A stretch of DNA of 64,000 bases from Archivesica marissinica (taxonomy: Eukaryota > Mollusca > Bivalvia > Venerida > Vesicomyidae): assembly GCA_014843695.1 (NCBI GenBank), contig CM026400.1, positions 34,242,435-34,306,434 of the forward strand, given 5' to 3'. The position numbers and the translations under genes are program-made. The notes under the pieces are model-generated. The model searched no databases. It was given only the letters and a program-made list of their open reading frames with translations, and had not been told where the DNA came from. This document shows, piece after piece, positions 23,172-33,865 of the stretch. Position 1 is the stretch's first letter. Each line of letters begins with the position of its first letter.

Positions 23172-23341
23172 ATGAGCTCAGATAGGGTGTCCAAAGTGAA
23201 GAAGTATATAATGGATGATCGACCACGAAGACTGAGTGTATACGTGAAGAAACATCACCTGGATCTGTCCACCGTCAGTCTCAACAAAGGAAGGAACCTG
23301 CAACACTACTGCAGTAAACACGGGTCTGGTGCAATGATGAA
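23172..23341 (+). CDS. NFKBIL1: NFKBIL1 exon 1
   Basis: Encodes MSSDRVSKVKKYIMDDRPRR onward to SGAMM plus two bases of a lysine codon. Donor ATGATGAA|GTAAGTC. Confidence 0.93.
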
Positions 23342-26300
23342 GTAAGTCTAGACAAAACATTGAGAAGTTAGCTAGCTAAGGGAGTCACTCAGAGAAGATG
23401 CAATCTAATTAGCACAGGTGGCTGCTTAACCAAGGTCAAATGTGTAATAAAACACCATACTATGAATCTGGAACCTGAATGCTTAACACAGATGACCACT
23501 AATACAGGTATGATTGTACAGTCAAACCTGTGTTAGTGGTCACCTCTATTAAGCAGCCAACCTGTATGAAGCAGCCAGTTTCCGGATTCCCAATATGCTG
23601 TTTTATTATACATTTGACCTCTATTAAGCAGCCACCTGTGCTAAGCAGCTACTTTCTGTGACTCCCTTGGCTGGCTGCTTAAGACAGGTTTGACTGTACA
23701 TGCAATGACAGGAAGGAAATGGATCTTAGCCAAAATGTAATAAGAGTACATCTATCCATCACACGTGTTGTGTACATCCATCCATCCATCACACGTGTTG
23801 TGTACATCCATCCATCACACGTGTTGTGTACATCCATCCATCCATCCATCCATCACACGTGTTGTGTACATCCATCCATCCATCCATCACACGTGTTGTG
23901 TACATCCATCCATCCATCACACGTGTTGTGTACATCCATCCATCACACGTGTTGTGTACATCCATCCATCCATCACACGTGTTGTGTACATCCATCCATC
24001 CATCCATCCATCACACGTGTTGTGTACATCCATCCATCACACGTGTTGTGTACATCCATCCATCCATCCATCCATCACACGTGTTGTGTACATCCATCCA
24101 TCACACGTGTTGTGTACATCCATCCATCCATCCATCCATCACACGTGTTGTGTACATCCATCCATCCATCCATCACACGTGTTGTGTACATCCATCCATC
24201 CATCACGCGTGTTGTGTACATCCATCTATCCATCACACGTGTTGTGTACATCCATCCATCACACGTGTTGTGTACATCCATCCATCCATCACACGTGTTG
24301 TGTACATCCATCCATCCATCCATCCATCACACGTGTTGTGTACATCCATCCATCCATCACGCGTGCTGTGTACATCCATCCATCCATCACACGTGTTGTG
24401 TACATCCATCCATCCATCACACGTGCTGTGTACATCCATCCATCCATCACACGTGTTGTGTACATCCATCCATCCATCACGCGTGCTGTGTACATCCATC
24501 CATCACACGTGTTGTGTACATCCATCCATCACACGTGTTGTGTACATCCATCCATCACACATGCTGTGTACATACATCCATCCATCCATCACACGTGTTG
24601 TGTACATCCATCCATCCATCCATCACACGTGTTGTGTACATCCATCCATCCATCACGCGTGCTGTGTACATCCATCCATCCATCACGCGTGCTGTGTACA
24701 TCCATCCATCACACGTGTTGTGTACATCCATCCATCACACGTGTTGTGTACATCCATCCATCACACGTGCTGTGTACATCCATCCATCCATCACACGTGT
24801 TGTGTACATCCATCCATCCATCACACGTGTTGTGTACATCCATCCATCACACGTGCTGTGTACATCCATCCATCACACGTGTTGTGTACATCCATCCATC
24901 ACACGTGCTGTGTACATCCATCCATCACACGTGTTGTGTACATCCATCCATCACACGTGCTGTGTACATCCATCCATCACACATGTTGTGTACATCCATC
25001 CATCACACGTGTTGTGTACATCCATCCATCACACGTGCTGTGTACATCCATCCATCACACGTGCTGTGTACATCCATCCATCACACATGTTGTGTACATC
25101 CATCCATCACACATGTTGTGTACATCCATCCATCACATGTGCTGTGTACATCCATCCATCACACATGTTGTGTACATCCATCCATCACACGTGCTGTGTA
25201 CATCCATCCATCCATCACACGTGCTGTGTACATCCATCCATCCATCACACATGCTGTGTACATCCATCCAACCATCCATCACACGTGTTGTGTACATCCA
25301 TCCATCCATCCATCCATCACACGTGCTGTGTACATCCGTCCATCACACATGTTGTGTACATCCATCCATCACACATGTTGTGTACATCCATCCATCACAC
25401 GTGTTGTGTACATACATCCATCACACATGTTTTGTACATCCATCCATCACACGTGTTGTGTACATCCATCCATCACACATGTTGATCCATCACACATGTT
25501 GTGTACATCCATCCATCACACATGTTGTGTACATCCATCCATCACACATGTTGTGTACATCCATCCATCACACATGTTGTGTCCATCCATCCATCACACA
25601 TGTTGTGTACATCCATCCATCACACATGTTGTGTACATCCATCCATCACACATGTTGTGTACATCCATCCATCACACATGTTGTGTCCATCCATCCATCA
25701 CACGTGTTGTGTCCATCCATCCATCACACGTGTTGTGTACATCCATCCATCACACATGTTGTGTCCATCCATCCATCACACGTGTTGTGTACATCCATCC
25801 ATCACACATGTTGTGTCCATCCATCCATCACACGTGTTGTGTCCATCCATCCATCACACGTGTTGTGTACATCCATCCATCACACATGTTGTGTACATCC
25901 ATCCATCACACGTGTTGTGTACATCCATCCATCACACGTGTTGTGTACATACATCCATCACACGTGTTGTGTACATACATCCATCACACGTGTTGTGTAC
26001 ACCCATCCATCCATCCATCCATCACACGTGTTGTGTACATCCATCCATCACACGTGTTGTGTACATCCATCCATCACACATGTTGTCTCTTTGTGGATTG
26101 TAATCCCCCAAACATTTATCAGAATGAAATGATGTCCATAGAAAGTGCAAGAATGTTGTCTTCCAAGTTGTTTATGAAGTAGAAGTCATGATAGCGCAGT
26201 GGTAGCTCGTTCGCTTCAGGTGCGAAAGGTCCAGAGTTTGCGCCCCGCTGGAGCCGTTACGATTGTGCCCTTAAGGCATTTAAATTCAACATGGCCCTTC

Positions 26301-29300
26301 TCTCTCCCTCGTTGCGATCGATTCCAACAGGAATGAGGTCGAGAGAGTGATTAATATAAGTTGTAAGAACTTGTTTTGCAATCGAGCCAAAATAAATTTG
26401 TATAAACAAAGCCCTGTGTAAAATAGTATATTTCCTTCACAATATTTCAGATTGCTTGTGTAGGACTAGTAGGGTGTGAATATGTCGAGGTTACAAGCTC
26501 TACATTTCTTGTAGCTTATTACCGTGTTTTTATTGTTCCGGTACCTTATATCAGAAGGTGTGAATATGTCGAGATTACAAGCTCTACATTTCTTGTAGCT
26601 TATTACCATGTTTTTATTGTTCAGGTACCTTATATCAGAAGGTGTGAATTGTTTAGACGAGGATGCAAGCTCTAATACACCGGTACATGTAGCGTTGCTT
26701 CGTGCATTATCTTTAGAAGAGAGCGGAAAACGGGCATTAACTACGGATTGTAAGTTCATTCTCATCATTGTAGTGTTATATAATCTATCTGTTTGTAGAA
26801 TATATTATATTATGTATTATTCATGTACTGCAAGCAATGCTCTCTTATCTGTATATGTACGGTAGCTGTTCCTTCTCTTCTACGGTGGTTACCGATGTGT
26901 GTCCAGTCTATTGTGTTCTCTACTTGTTGTGTAACGTCATGTATTTATATCTGAGTGATAGTACGGGAGAATGACGTATGATAGGTCAAATAACCAATCC
27001 ACTTTTAACCCCAACTAAACCCATTTTGTCGCCCTTATAACATTCCGCGCACTTGACAGAAGGAAGTCGATAGAGATGCATCGACATGGTCTTGCGACAA
27101 TGTCGAACTATTGTATATCTATTATATCAACTTGTTAAACTGATCTATTTTAGTATATACACAGTAACCATTGTCGATTCTGGTAAGACCCTTTTATTGG
27201 CAATATTAGTATTTGGAGAATTTGATATTTATGTGATAGTGGTTAGTTATGTTCCGCGTGGATTAGATTTTAGTATATGTGTGTATATCTGTGATATTAT
27301 TATATTGCAGGTCTCCCTGTTTTCTGTATATATATATATATTATATAAAGGATCGATTGAACCTCGTTTCGGGTTGGTGTATTATCTTTCCCCGAAGTCA
27401 CCAGTTACATAAACTTCAACAACTCATCTGTAACATAACAAATTATCTGTAACACCATCATGTCATCTGTAGCATCAACCAATCATCTGTAACATCAACC
27501 AATCATCTGTAAGATCATCTAGTCATTGTGTAGCATCAACCAATCATCTGTAACATCAGCCAATCATCTGTAAGATCATCTAGTCATTTTGTAGCATGTT
27601 GCAGTCATCTGTAAGACCATCAAATCATCTGTAACATCAACCAGTCATCTGTAGCATCAACTAATCATCTGTAAGTCATCTGTAGCATTAACCAATTATC
27701 TGTAAGTCATCTGTAGCATCAACCAATCATCTGTAAGGCATCTGTAGCATCAACCATTCATCTGTAAGATCATCTGTAGCATCAACCAATCATCTGTAAC
27801 ATCAACAAATCTCCGGTAAACATCCGCTAATTTATTCCAAAACCTGAGCAAATCATTTACACATAATTAAATTTTCATATTTCTAAACTGCAGGCTACAC
27901 AGAAATGATACTACCATTGATACAGAGGTTCCCTGGTTCCCTGGACATGAGGAATAAAGCTGGTCATACATGCAGACATCTTCTACACATGCTAGTACAA
28001 AGACGGGAGCCAGCCTCACAGTATCAGGTACCAGCAACATTATCCTACCTGGACATTATGTCCATTAGGTGGCTGAAACAAACTGTGGTTTTCCGAGGTT
28101 GTATTAAAACCTTGATATAACAGGACAGCCAGTATATCTCCAGTTCTCCACCTCGGTTGTTTGTTGAGATATACTATCTCCAGTTCTCCACCATGTCACC
28201 TTGGTTGTTTGTTGAGATATACTATCTCCAGTTCTCCACCTTGGTTGTTTGTTGAGATATACTATCTCCAGTTCTCCACCTCGTCACCCCGATTGTTTGT
28301 TGAGATATAGTATCTCCAGTTCTCCACCTCGGTTGTTTGTTGAGATATACTATCTCCAGTTCTCTACCTCGTCACCCCGATTGTTTGTTGAGATATACTA
28401 TCTCCAGTTCTCCACCTTGTCACCTCGGTTGTTTGTTGAGATGTACTATCTCCAGTTCTCCACCTCGTCACCTCGGTTGTTTGTTGAGATATACTATCTC
28501 CAGTTCTCCACCTCGTCACCTCGGTTGTTTGTTGAGATATACTATCTCCAGTTCTCCACCTCGTCACCTCGGTTGTTTGTTGAGATATACTATCTCCAGT
28601 TCTCCACCTTGTCATCTCGGTTGTTTGTTGAGATATACTATCTCCAGTTCTCCACCTCGTCACCTCGGTTGTTTGTTGAGATATAGGATGCATTATGGGT
28701 ATATCGCAGTACTAGCTATTAAAAACCAAACTACAGATATACTATTATGTACCTGAATTTAAAACTCATTTTGCTTCATCCTATGAATTCTCCACTTCAA
28801 CATTACAAATACACAAAGAAGAAATACTATTGGGGAATCACTTGTGTTTATCATGTTTTTGGCGCCATCGTGTCAGCAGTTACGTAGTCAGTAGTTCCGA
28901 GTATACCGCGGCAAATGCCCGAGGCCCTGATTTGTGTGTTTATACAAAGGTAGTCATAATAAAATTATGTGAGTATTTAATAGAGACCGTAATCTGTATA
29001 ATATGTAAGTCTAGATGTAAATTTATCATTTTAACATACAACATGAATATCTTTTTAATCTCCCACCAGAAAACAACAAATAACTTTAGGCCAACGATGG
29101 ACCTACTTGTGATGAATAATAAATTGCGGGAATCTGGCTATATCACCACATGTTAATAGATGTACATCACGGGAGAAAGTTCCATAGATATGAACGTCAA
29201 CTTGTTTTTAATAAAAAATACTAAATTTGGGGGGAAAGCTGTTTTGAAAAATAATCATTCAGTAGAAAAAGCGCGTCTCTGACCTTAAAATTATGCCCAT

Positions 29301-32300
29301 GTTTGGTAATACGGGAATTATGTAGTAACCTAAACACGTCATCAAAACAGTTTCATTCATAAATACCAGATAGCAGACCGCCATTTTACAAAGTTGGAAT
29401 GAACATAAATATATATTATGGACATTTGGAGCATTTTTTTCGATAAAGGGGTGGGGTGATTTTACATAGATCTTGATATTCATGTAAGCATCTTGCATTA
29501 GTAATTTACTCACCACTTACGTTGACAGTTTATGACCTCTTGTTTATCAACACATGTTTACAATGATCCAATGGAAAGAATGATAGGTGGCGTTATTTTA
29601 CCTCGTTCTGAAAAATTGTGGATTGTTTGTTGAGATGTACTATCTCCATTTCTCCACCTCGTTATCTCAGTTGATTGTTGAGATATACTATCTCCAGTTC
29701 TCCACCTCGTCACCTTGATTGTTTGTTGAGATGTACTATCTCCAGTTCTCGACCTCGTCACCTCGATTGTTTGTTGAGATATGCTATCTCCAGTTCTCTA
29801 CCTTGTTTGTTGAGATATACTATCTCCAGTTCACAACCTCGTCACCTCGATTGTTTGTTGAGATATACTAAATCCAGTTCTCAACCTCGTCACCTCGATT
29901 GGCATGTTGAGATATATGTCACAAGTTTTATAATAAATTCATTAGATTATAGGATAGGGTGAATAATGCTAGATGGTGGTTGTGATATATCTATGGGACG
30001 ACGTTAACTTGTTTCGTTCAGAGCGTACTGTGACCTAATTTAACTTGCATACTATTTTTACCCTTCCGCTGCAGACTAATAATATATTCCATCACGAGTC
30101 CCGTTTTGGACTGGTATCAAAGAGAATTGTGGGATAGATTTACCGGCAATCTTGTTTGTTTACCTCTGTTGCCATGGTTCGTTAGATGATAGCTTTATGT
30201 TAACTAACAACATGCTTATCAGTCGACAATAATGGAATTCTTTTATTGGATATTTGCGTCCGCCTCCGTGGTCGAGTGGTTAAGGTCGCTGACTTGTATA
30301 CCACTGTAACCTATCATCACTGATGGTGACGGGTTCGAGTCCCGCTCAGACCGTGTCTCATTTATATGAAAAAGTTGGCAGTTTCTTACAGAGGTTGGTG
30401 CACCCAAGTACTGGTTAACCGCTGGAGCCTGTCCAGGAAAGGTGTTGTTAGGTAAACTGCCCGCCAGTGATATAGCCCAAAATGGTGCTGATGCAGGCGT
30501 AAAACCCGAAATATAAATAAATAATTTTTTTGGATATTTGAAAATACAATTGATTAATTCCAACGAAGGGAACGAATTCCTACCAGATCTCAGAAATTCT
30601 ACATATTTGGTAACTATGACACCGTTGTGGTCAGCATGGCTAAAGCACGTTCTTCAAAATATGGAGAAATCTATGGTATACTACAAGAATTGTTGTGCTC
30701 ACAATAGATTCAATGTAAGAACACTTCTCCCTCAATTGAAAATAGGGAGAAGTCAGCCAGTTAAGGGAGAGTATTTTTCCCAAGTCACCGTCTAGCTGAT
30801 TATCAGCATAAAAATAAGAATTTATTATCAAAATATCGTGAATTTTATCATTTTTTTATGTACATGTTTGTGCCAATGCTTCCTCTGTGAGATATGAAGG
30901 CGCCAATCACTTTTTTACCGTTACCATGGTAATTATTCCCTTAAAATTTATCTGAAAATGCATGCTCTTGCATGGTTATTACAGTCAAACCTGCCGTAAG
31001 CAGTCAGCCAAGGCAATCACAGAAAGTGACTGTTTAGCACAGGTGGCTGCTTAATATAGGTCAAATGTATAATATAACAGCATATTGGGAATCTGGAAAC
31101 TGGCTACTTAATACAGGAATACAGGTTGGTTGCTTAATAGAGGTTTGTGAATAGGAGTGCTTTACAATGGTCAGTGTGTCTTACTTGACAACGTTCTGTA
31201 TGACAATTGTAAAATTTAATTTTTTTATACTGTCAAACCTGTGTTAGTGGTCACCTCCATTAAGCAGCCAACCTGTATTAAGCAGCCAGTTTCCAGCTTC
31301 CAAATATGTTGTTTTATTATACATATGACCTCTATTAAGCAGCCACCTGTGCTAAGCAGCCACTTTCTGTGACTCCCTGGACTGACTGCTTAAGACAGGT
31401 TTGACTGTATAAAGAAGTGGGTCGAAGTCAGGCAGGGTCCCTACCTAGGGTGACTATTTCGCCCATGTCGCCCTCTAGAATGAGCCATGGTATGCCGACA
31501 AACAACGACAGATCCGTCTATTTAGCTATAGAACAACATGTGATGTTTTGCACGGTATATTGTAGGAGAGTAGCCGAGAGTGTGACGCAGACAGTGGTCC
31601 GAGTGAGTCAGCCTGGAGAGATAAGCTGGCAGATGAATGGCAGCATGAATACAGTACAACATGGGGGAAATATGAACACGGTTTGTGTGTGAAGTCTATC
31701 ACCTCAATTCACTCTGAACACATGGTTCCCAGAAGCAGAACGTTATACTTTGTGTCTTGCAATCTATGTTCTCAAGTATGGCGTGGGCTAGTGATTAATA
31801 TTTTTGTTGTTCAGTATGAGATCTCTGCAGATGGTTCCCAGAAATGGTCCATTTGGTTTCCTCTGTTTTTATCGTTGTTTCCTTTTACAACATGCTACCA
31901 ATTTCTATCCACATTATCATTATTATTATTCCTGACACTGACAGATGTATTACAGTATCTATCAAAACAAAAAAATTAAAACTGAACACATTCACACATC
32001 AAAACCTACAGACAATTAACTAGAAGTAACGTTTCGGCTCTCCGATTAGCGCAGTGGTTAGTGCGCTCGCTTCTCACCAATACAACCCGGGTTTGATCCT
32101 CGGAGCGGGAAATATGTGAGATGGTACGATGGTCGCCAGATCGGACAGGTGGGTTTTCTCCGGGTTCTGCTGGTTTCCTCCCACACGAATGACCACATAT
32201 ACGCTTACATCTGATCCAACGAGAGTGATTAATATAAGTTGTTAAAACTTGCTTTCAATTGTTGTAAAATAAATAAGATGAGAAATGAGAAGCGAACGCG

Positions 32301-33767
32301 GTCTGAGGATCGAACCTGGGTTGCATTGGTGAGAAGCTAGTGCGCTAACCACTGCGCTAATCGGACAGCCGATGCGCATGGTTGCATCGTTCTCTATCAT
32401 AAAAACACTTTAGACTAAAATAAAAGGAAAATTTGTTTGTTTTAGCAAATGATGGAATTATTTTTCACCCATGAACATACACTCGTGATAATAATACTTT
32501 CAATGTTCATTTGGTGGAATACATACACTCATGATAATAATACTTTCAATGTTCATTTGGTGGAATACATACACTCATGATAATAATACTTTCAATGTTC
32601 ATCTGGTGGAATACATACACTCGTGATAATAATACTTTCAATGTTCATTTGGTGGAATACATACACTCGTGATAATAATACTTTCAATGTTCATTTGGTG
32701 GAATACATACACTCGTGATAATAATACTTTCAATGTTCATTTGGTGGAATACATACACTCATGATAATAATACTTTCAATGTTCATTTGGTGGAATACAT
32801 ACACTCATGATAATAATACTTTCAATGTTCATTTGGTGAAATACACAGAAACAACCAAATATCTTCTATATAGTTACAGCATAAATAATGAGATTTGTTA
32901 AAGGGACTGGTTAGTTTATACAAATTTATTTTAGCTTGATAGTGAAACAAGTTACTACAACTTATATTAATCACTCTCGAGACATCATTCCTGATAGAAT
33001 CCATTGCCACGAGGGAGAGAAGAGAAGAGGCAACGTGGAATTTAAATGCCTTTGCCTACGGGCACAATCGTAACGGCTCAAGCGGGGCTCGAACTCCGTA
33101 CCATTCGCACCTGAGGCGACCGCGCATCCACTGCACTATCACGACTTCCACGTCCAAAGGGACTGGTTACCGATTGATACGCTATTATATTTCACTTTTT
33201 CCAGATTTTACAAGTTTTGCAGCTGAAAGTGAAGCGTATGATGATTGGGCAGATAGAATACAAGACGAATACCAGACAAGAAGGCGAGCAAGCGCACAGT
33301 GGCAGCAACGTACACAAAGCAGCAAACGGAAAAAATCTAAGCGAAGACATTCGGACACCGATCAGCATGAAAACGATGGACTGGAAACAGCTAGGGCTAA
33401 AATGAGGAAAAGATTTGATGAAAATAAACAGAAAGATCTAGAAATAGATAAATTGAAGAAAAGAATGAGATACGAACAACGATACAAACAGTTATTGGAA
33501 AGTGATTCAGCGTTGAACTTGATACTTGGGTTTGACGATGTACCCTGGCCGAGTACGCAAGGTGAAGAGTGTGATGTTACTGTGTTGTTTGACGGGATGG
33601 ATACGTCGGGACAAGACTACAGGAAGTACTTGCGAGACCAGCAAATACGCTGGCATCCTGATAAATTCCTACAGAGATTCGGACGATATTTAGACAGCAA
33701 GGAGAAGGACAAGATTGTGCAAAGAGTTACGGTTTTATCTCAAAATTTGAACAAGCTTGTAACTTAG
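23172..33767 (+). CDS. NFKBIL1: NF-kappa-B inhibitor-like protein 1, complete
   Basis: Five exons (23172-23341, 26625-26749, 27894-28027, 31566-31680, 33205-33767) join in phase to 1107 nt, encoding 368 aa; human NFKBIL1 is about 381. Residues 1-143 form the ankyrin-like region (GRNLQHYCSKHGS; NTPVHVALLRAL; FPGSLDMRNKAGHT). Residues 157-181 are the acidic WRDKLADEWQHEYSTTWGKYE segment. Residues 183-290 are basic and charged, probably helical. FDDVPWP begins at 291, and the C-terminus has IRWHPDKFLQRFG with the J-domain-like HPD at 332-334. The family is nuclear and has been linked to mRNA splicing and innate immune regulation. The start is the first ATG (AAAATGA), just after a possible acceptor (ATATTTCAG|GATTG), so a 5' untranslated exon may exist. 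Introns carry large minisatellites, SINEs and MITEs. Confidence 0.94.
23362..23512 (+). mobile_element. MITE-1 copy (degenerate)
   Basis: Diverged family member (TTAGCACAGGTGGCTGCTTA core) immediately before an inverted partner at 23515. It is in intron 1 of NFKBIL1. Confidence 0.65.
23515..23699 (-). mobile_element. MITE-1 copy
   Basis: Ends TACAGTCAAACCTGTG and AGACAGGTTTGACTGTA are inverted repeats. It is orientated opposite to the preceding copy, so the pair could fold into a hairpin in the NFKBIL1 pre-mRNA. Confidence 0.85.
23756..26088 (+). repeat. CATC/CACACGTGTTGTGTA array in NFKBIL1 intron 1
   Basis: Units are (CATC)2-5 followed by ACACGTGTTGTGTACATC, basic period 26 bp with 4-bp steps. 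CATC copy number is higher on the left; ACATG variants replace ACGTG toward the right. Each intact unit holds the palindrome CACGTG. Open frames of 588, 768 and 805 codons are artefacts of a stop-free repeat and are interrupted by known splice structure. Confidence 0.95.
26180..26408 (+). repeat. SINE-A copy 2
   Basis: Head GTCATGATAGCGCAGTGGTA, body CTCTCCCTCGTTGCGATCGA and tail GAGTGATTAATATAAGTTGT to AATAAATTTGTATAAAC. It lies in intron 1 of NFKBIL1, about 65 bp 5' of the duplicated acceptor. Confidence 0.87.
26474..26641 (+). repeat. 84-bp tandem duplication of the exon 2 acceptor
   Basis: Two copies 84 bp apart both contain GTGTGAATATGTCGAG, TTTCTTGTAGCTTATTACC, TTTTTATTGTTC and GTACCTTATATCAGAAGGTG. 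In the first copy the splice AG is CG (GTTCCG|GTACC at 26540/26541). In the second it is intact (GTTCAG at 26624). Only the second can act as a normal 3' splice site. Confidence 0.9.
26625..26749 (+). CDS. NFKBIL1: NFKBIL1 exon 2
   Basis: Acceptor TTTTTATTGTTCAG|GTACC; donor ACGGATT|GTAAGTT. Encodes YLISEGVNCLDEDASSNTPV and HVALLRALSLEESGK. The acceptor region is the second copy of an 84-bp duplication. Confidence 0.93.
26866..27419. other. NFKBIL1 intron 2, left part
   Basis: No further exon or element was recognised. A 108-codon open frame at 27086-27412 lacks any known motif. Confidence 0.4.
27420..27800 (+). repeat. ~20-bp repeat (CATCAACCAATCATCTGTAA)
   Basis: About 18 imperfect copies with variants CATCAGCCAATC, GATCATCTAGTC and GGCATCTGTAG. 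It ends about 95 bp before NFKBIL1 exon 3. Confidence 0.85.
27894..28027 (+). CDS. NFKBIL1: NFKBIL1 exon 3
   Basis: Acceptor TTCTAAACTGCAG|GCTAC; donor CAGTATCAG|GTACCA. Encodes YTEMILPLIQRFPGSLDMRN and KAGHTCRHLLHMLVQRRE. It ends in phase 0. Confidence 0.92.
28130..28687 (+). repeat. 48-bp minisatellite, array 1
   Basis: Units alternate between about 36 and 48 bp: TCGGTTGTTTGTTGAGATAT, ACTATCTCCAGTTCTCCACC, with or without TCGTCACC. It lies in intron 3 of NFKBIL1. Open frames here are artefacts. Confidence 0.9.
28688..29619. other. Single-copy spacer between two related arrays
   Basis: No gene or element was recognised. It separates two arrays built from the same 48-bp unit, so it is either an insertion or unique sequence flanked by parallel expansions. 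Confidence 0.4.
29620..29912 (+). repeat. 48-bp minisatellite, array 2
   Basis: About six copies of the same unit as at 28130-28687 (GATTGTTTGTTGAGATATAC, TATCTCCAGTTCTCGACCTC), more diverged. Confidence 0.88.
30257..30529 (+). repeat. SINE-D copy with target duplication
   Basis: The head resembles a type II tRNA (CGTGGTCGAGTGGTTAAGGT, long variable region, B-box GGGTTCGAGTCCCGC). The body has GTGCACCCAAGTACTGGTTA and AACCCGAAATATAAATAAAT. An 11-bp target duplication, TTGGATATTTG (30246-30256 and 30530-30540), marks the ends. It is in intron 3 of NFKBIL1. Confidence 0.88.
30981..31147 (+). mobile_element. MITE-1 copy, right end decayed
   Basis: Begins TACAGTCAAACCTGCCGTAA, with GGTGGCTGCTTAATATAGG inside. 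It is inverted relative to the copy at 31228. Confidence 0.8.
31228..31409 (-). mobile_element. MITE-1 copy
   Basis: Ends TACTGTCAAACCTGTG and GACAGGTTTGACTGTA in TA context, about 182 bp. It ends about 155 bp before NFKBIL1 exon 4. Confidence 0.86.
31410..31492. mobile_element. Fragment of the foldback element's inner repeat
   Basis: GGTGACTATTTCGCCCATGT, then CGCCCTCTAGAATGAGCC, matches the inner arm of the element at 16733-17312. It is a solitary arm abutting a MITE-1 copy. Confidence 0.65.
31566..31680 (+). CDS. NFKBIL1: NFKBIL1 exon 4
   Basis: Acceptor GGTATATTGTAG|GAGAG; donor GAACACG|GTTTGT, a weak site. It encodes ESSRECDADSGPSES, then AWRDKLADEWQHEYSTTWGK. It was found by requiring the conserved acidic WRxKL...EW segment and phase 0 to 1; all four junctions then agree. 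Confidence 0.9.
32037..32278 (+). repeat. SINE-B copy
   Basis: tRNA-like head (GATTAGCGCAGTGGTTAGTG, B-box GGGTTTGATCCTC). The central part GGGTTTTCTCCGGGTTCTGC, TGGTTTCCTCCCACA resembles the conserved central domain seen in many marine-invertebrate SINEs. The tail (GAGAGTGATTAATATAAGTT) is the same as that of SINE-A although the head differs. Confidence 0.82.
32283..32375 (-). repeat. Inverted SINE-B head
   Basis: TGAGGATCGAACCTGGGTTG and GCGCTAACCACTGCGCTAAT are the reverse complement of the head at 32040-32111. The two heads face each other around the SINE-B body and could pair. Confidence 0.8.
32465..32842 (+). repeat. ~59-bp minisatellite
   Basis: Eight copies of a unit containing ATACATACACTCATGATAAT, AATACTTTCAATGTTCATTT and GGTGGA. 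I count 46 bp in the core string; the exact period should be measured. Intron 4 of NFKBIL1. Confidence 0.82.
32914..33155 (-). repeat. SINE-A copy 3 with 14-bp target duplication
   Basis: A full copy in reverse orientation (TTTATACAAATTTATTTTAG to CACTATCACGACTTCC) flanked by a perfect 14-bp direct repeat, AAAGGGACTGGTTA, at 32900-32913 and 33156-33169. The insertion point is only about 35 bp 5' of the acceptor of NFKBIL1 exon 5. Confidence 0.92.
33205..33767 (+). CDS. NFKBIL1: NFKBIL1 exon 5 (HPD motif, stop)
   Basis: Acceptor CACTTTTTCCAG|ATTTTAC. It encodes DFTSFAAESEAYDDWADRI, a Lys/Arg/Glu-rich middle, FDDVPWPS and QIRWHPDKFLQRFG, ending NLNKLVT and TAG. This is the most conserved part of the gene. 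Confidence 0.95.
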
Positions 33768-33865
33768 ATCATAGCAGTTCCATTTATTTTTTATAAAAAT
33801 CAAACTTAAAAAATCTTGATCTGCTACATCTTACAATGTGAATTAGTTAACCCTTTCCTCCACAA

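Noticed and set aside
22734..23226. Frames of 103-160 codons on the minus strand
   Set aside because: Three overlapping frames all read the same 52-bp minisatellite.
23719..26182. Frames of 588, 768 and 805 codons rich in SIHHTCCVHP
   Set aside because: They are inside NFKBIL1 intron 1 and explained by the CATC/CACACGTG array.
27086..27412. 108-codon frame in NFKBIL1 intron 2 as an extra exon
   Set aside because: Exon 2 and exon 3 already join in phase and match the family without it.
28249..28756. Frames with RYTISSSPPRHPDCL repeats
   Set aside because: 48-bp minisatellite inside NFKBIL1 intron 3.
30261..30355. tRNA-Leu/Ser gene
   Set aside because: It is the head of a SINE bounded by an 11-bp target duplication, and a second copy is at 35.4 kb.
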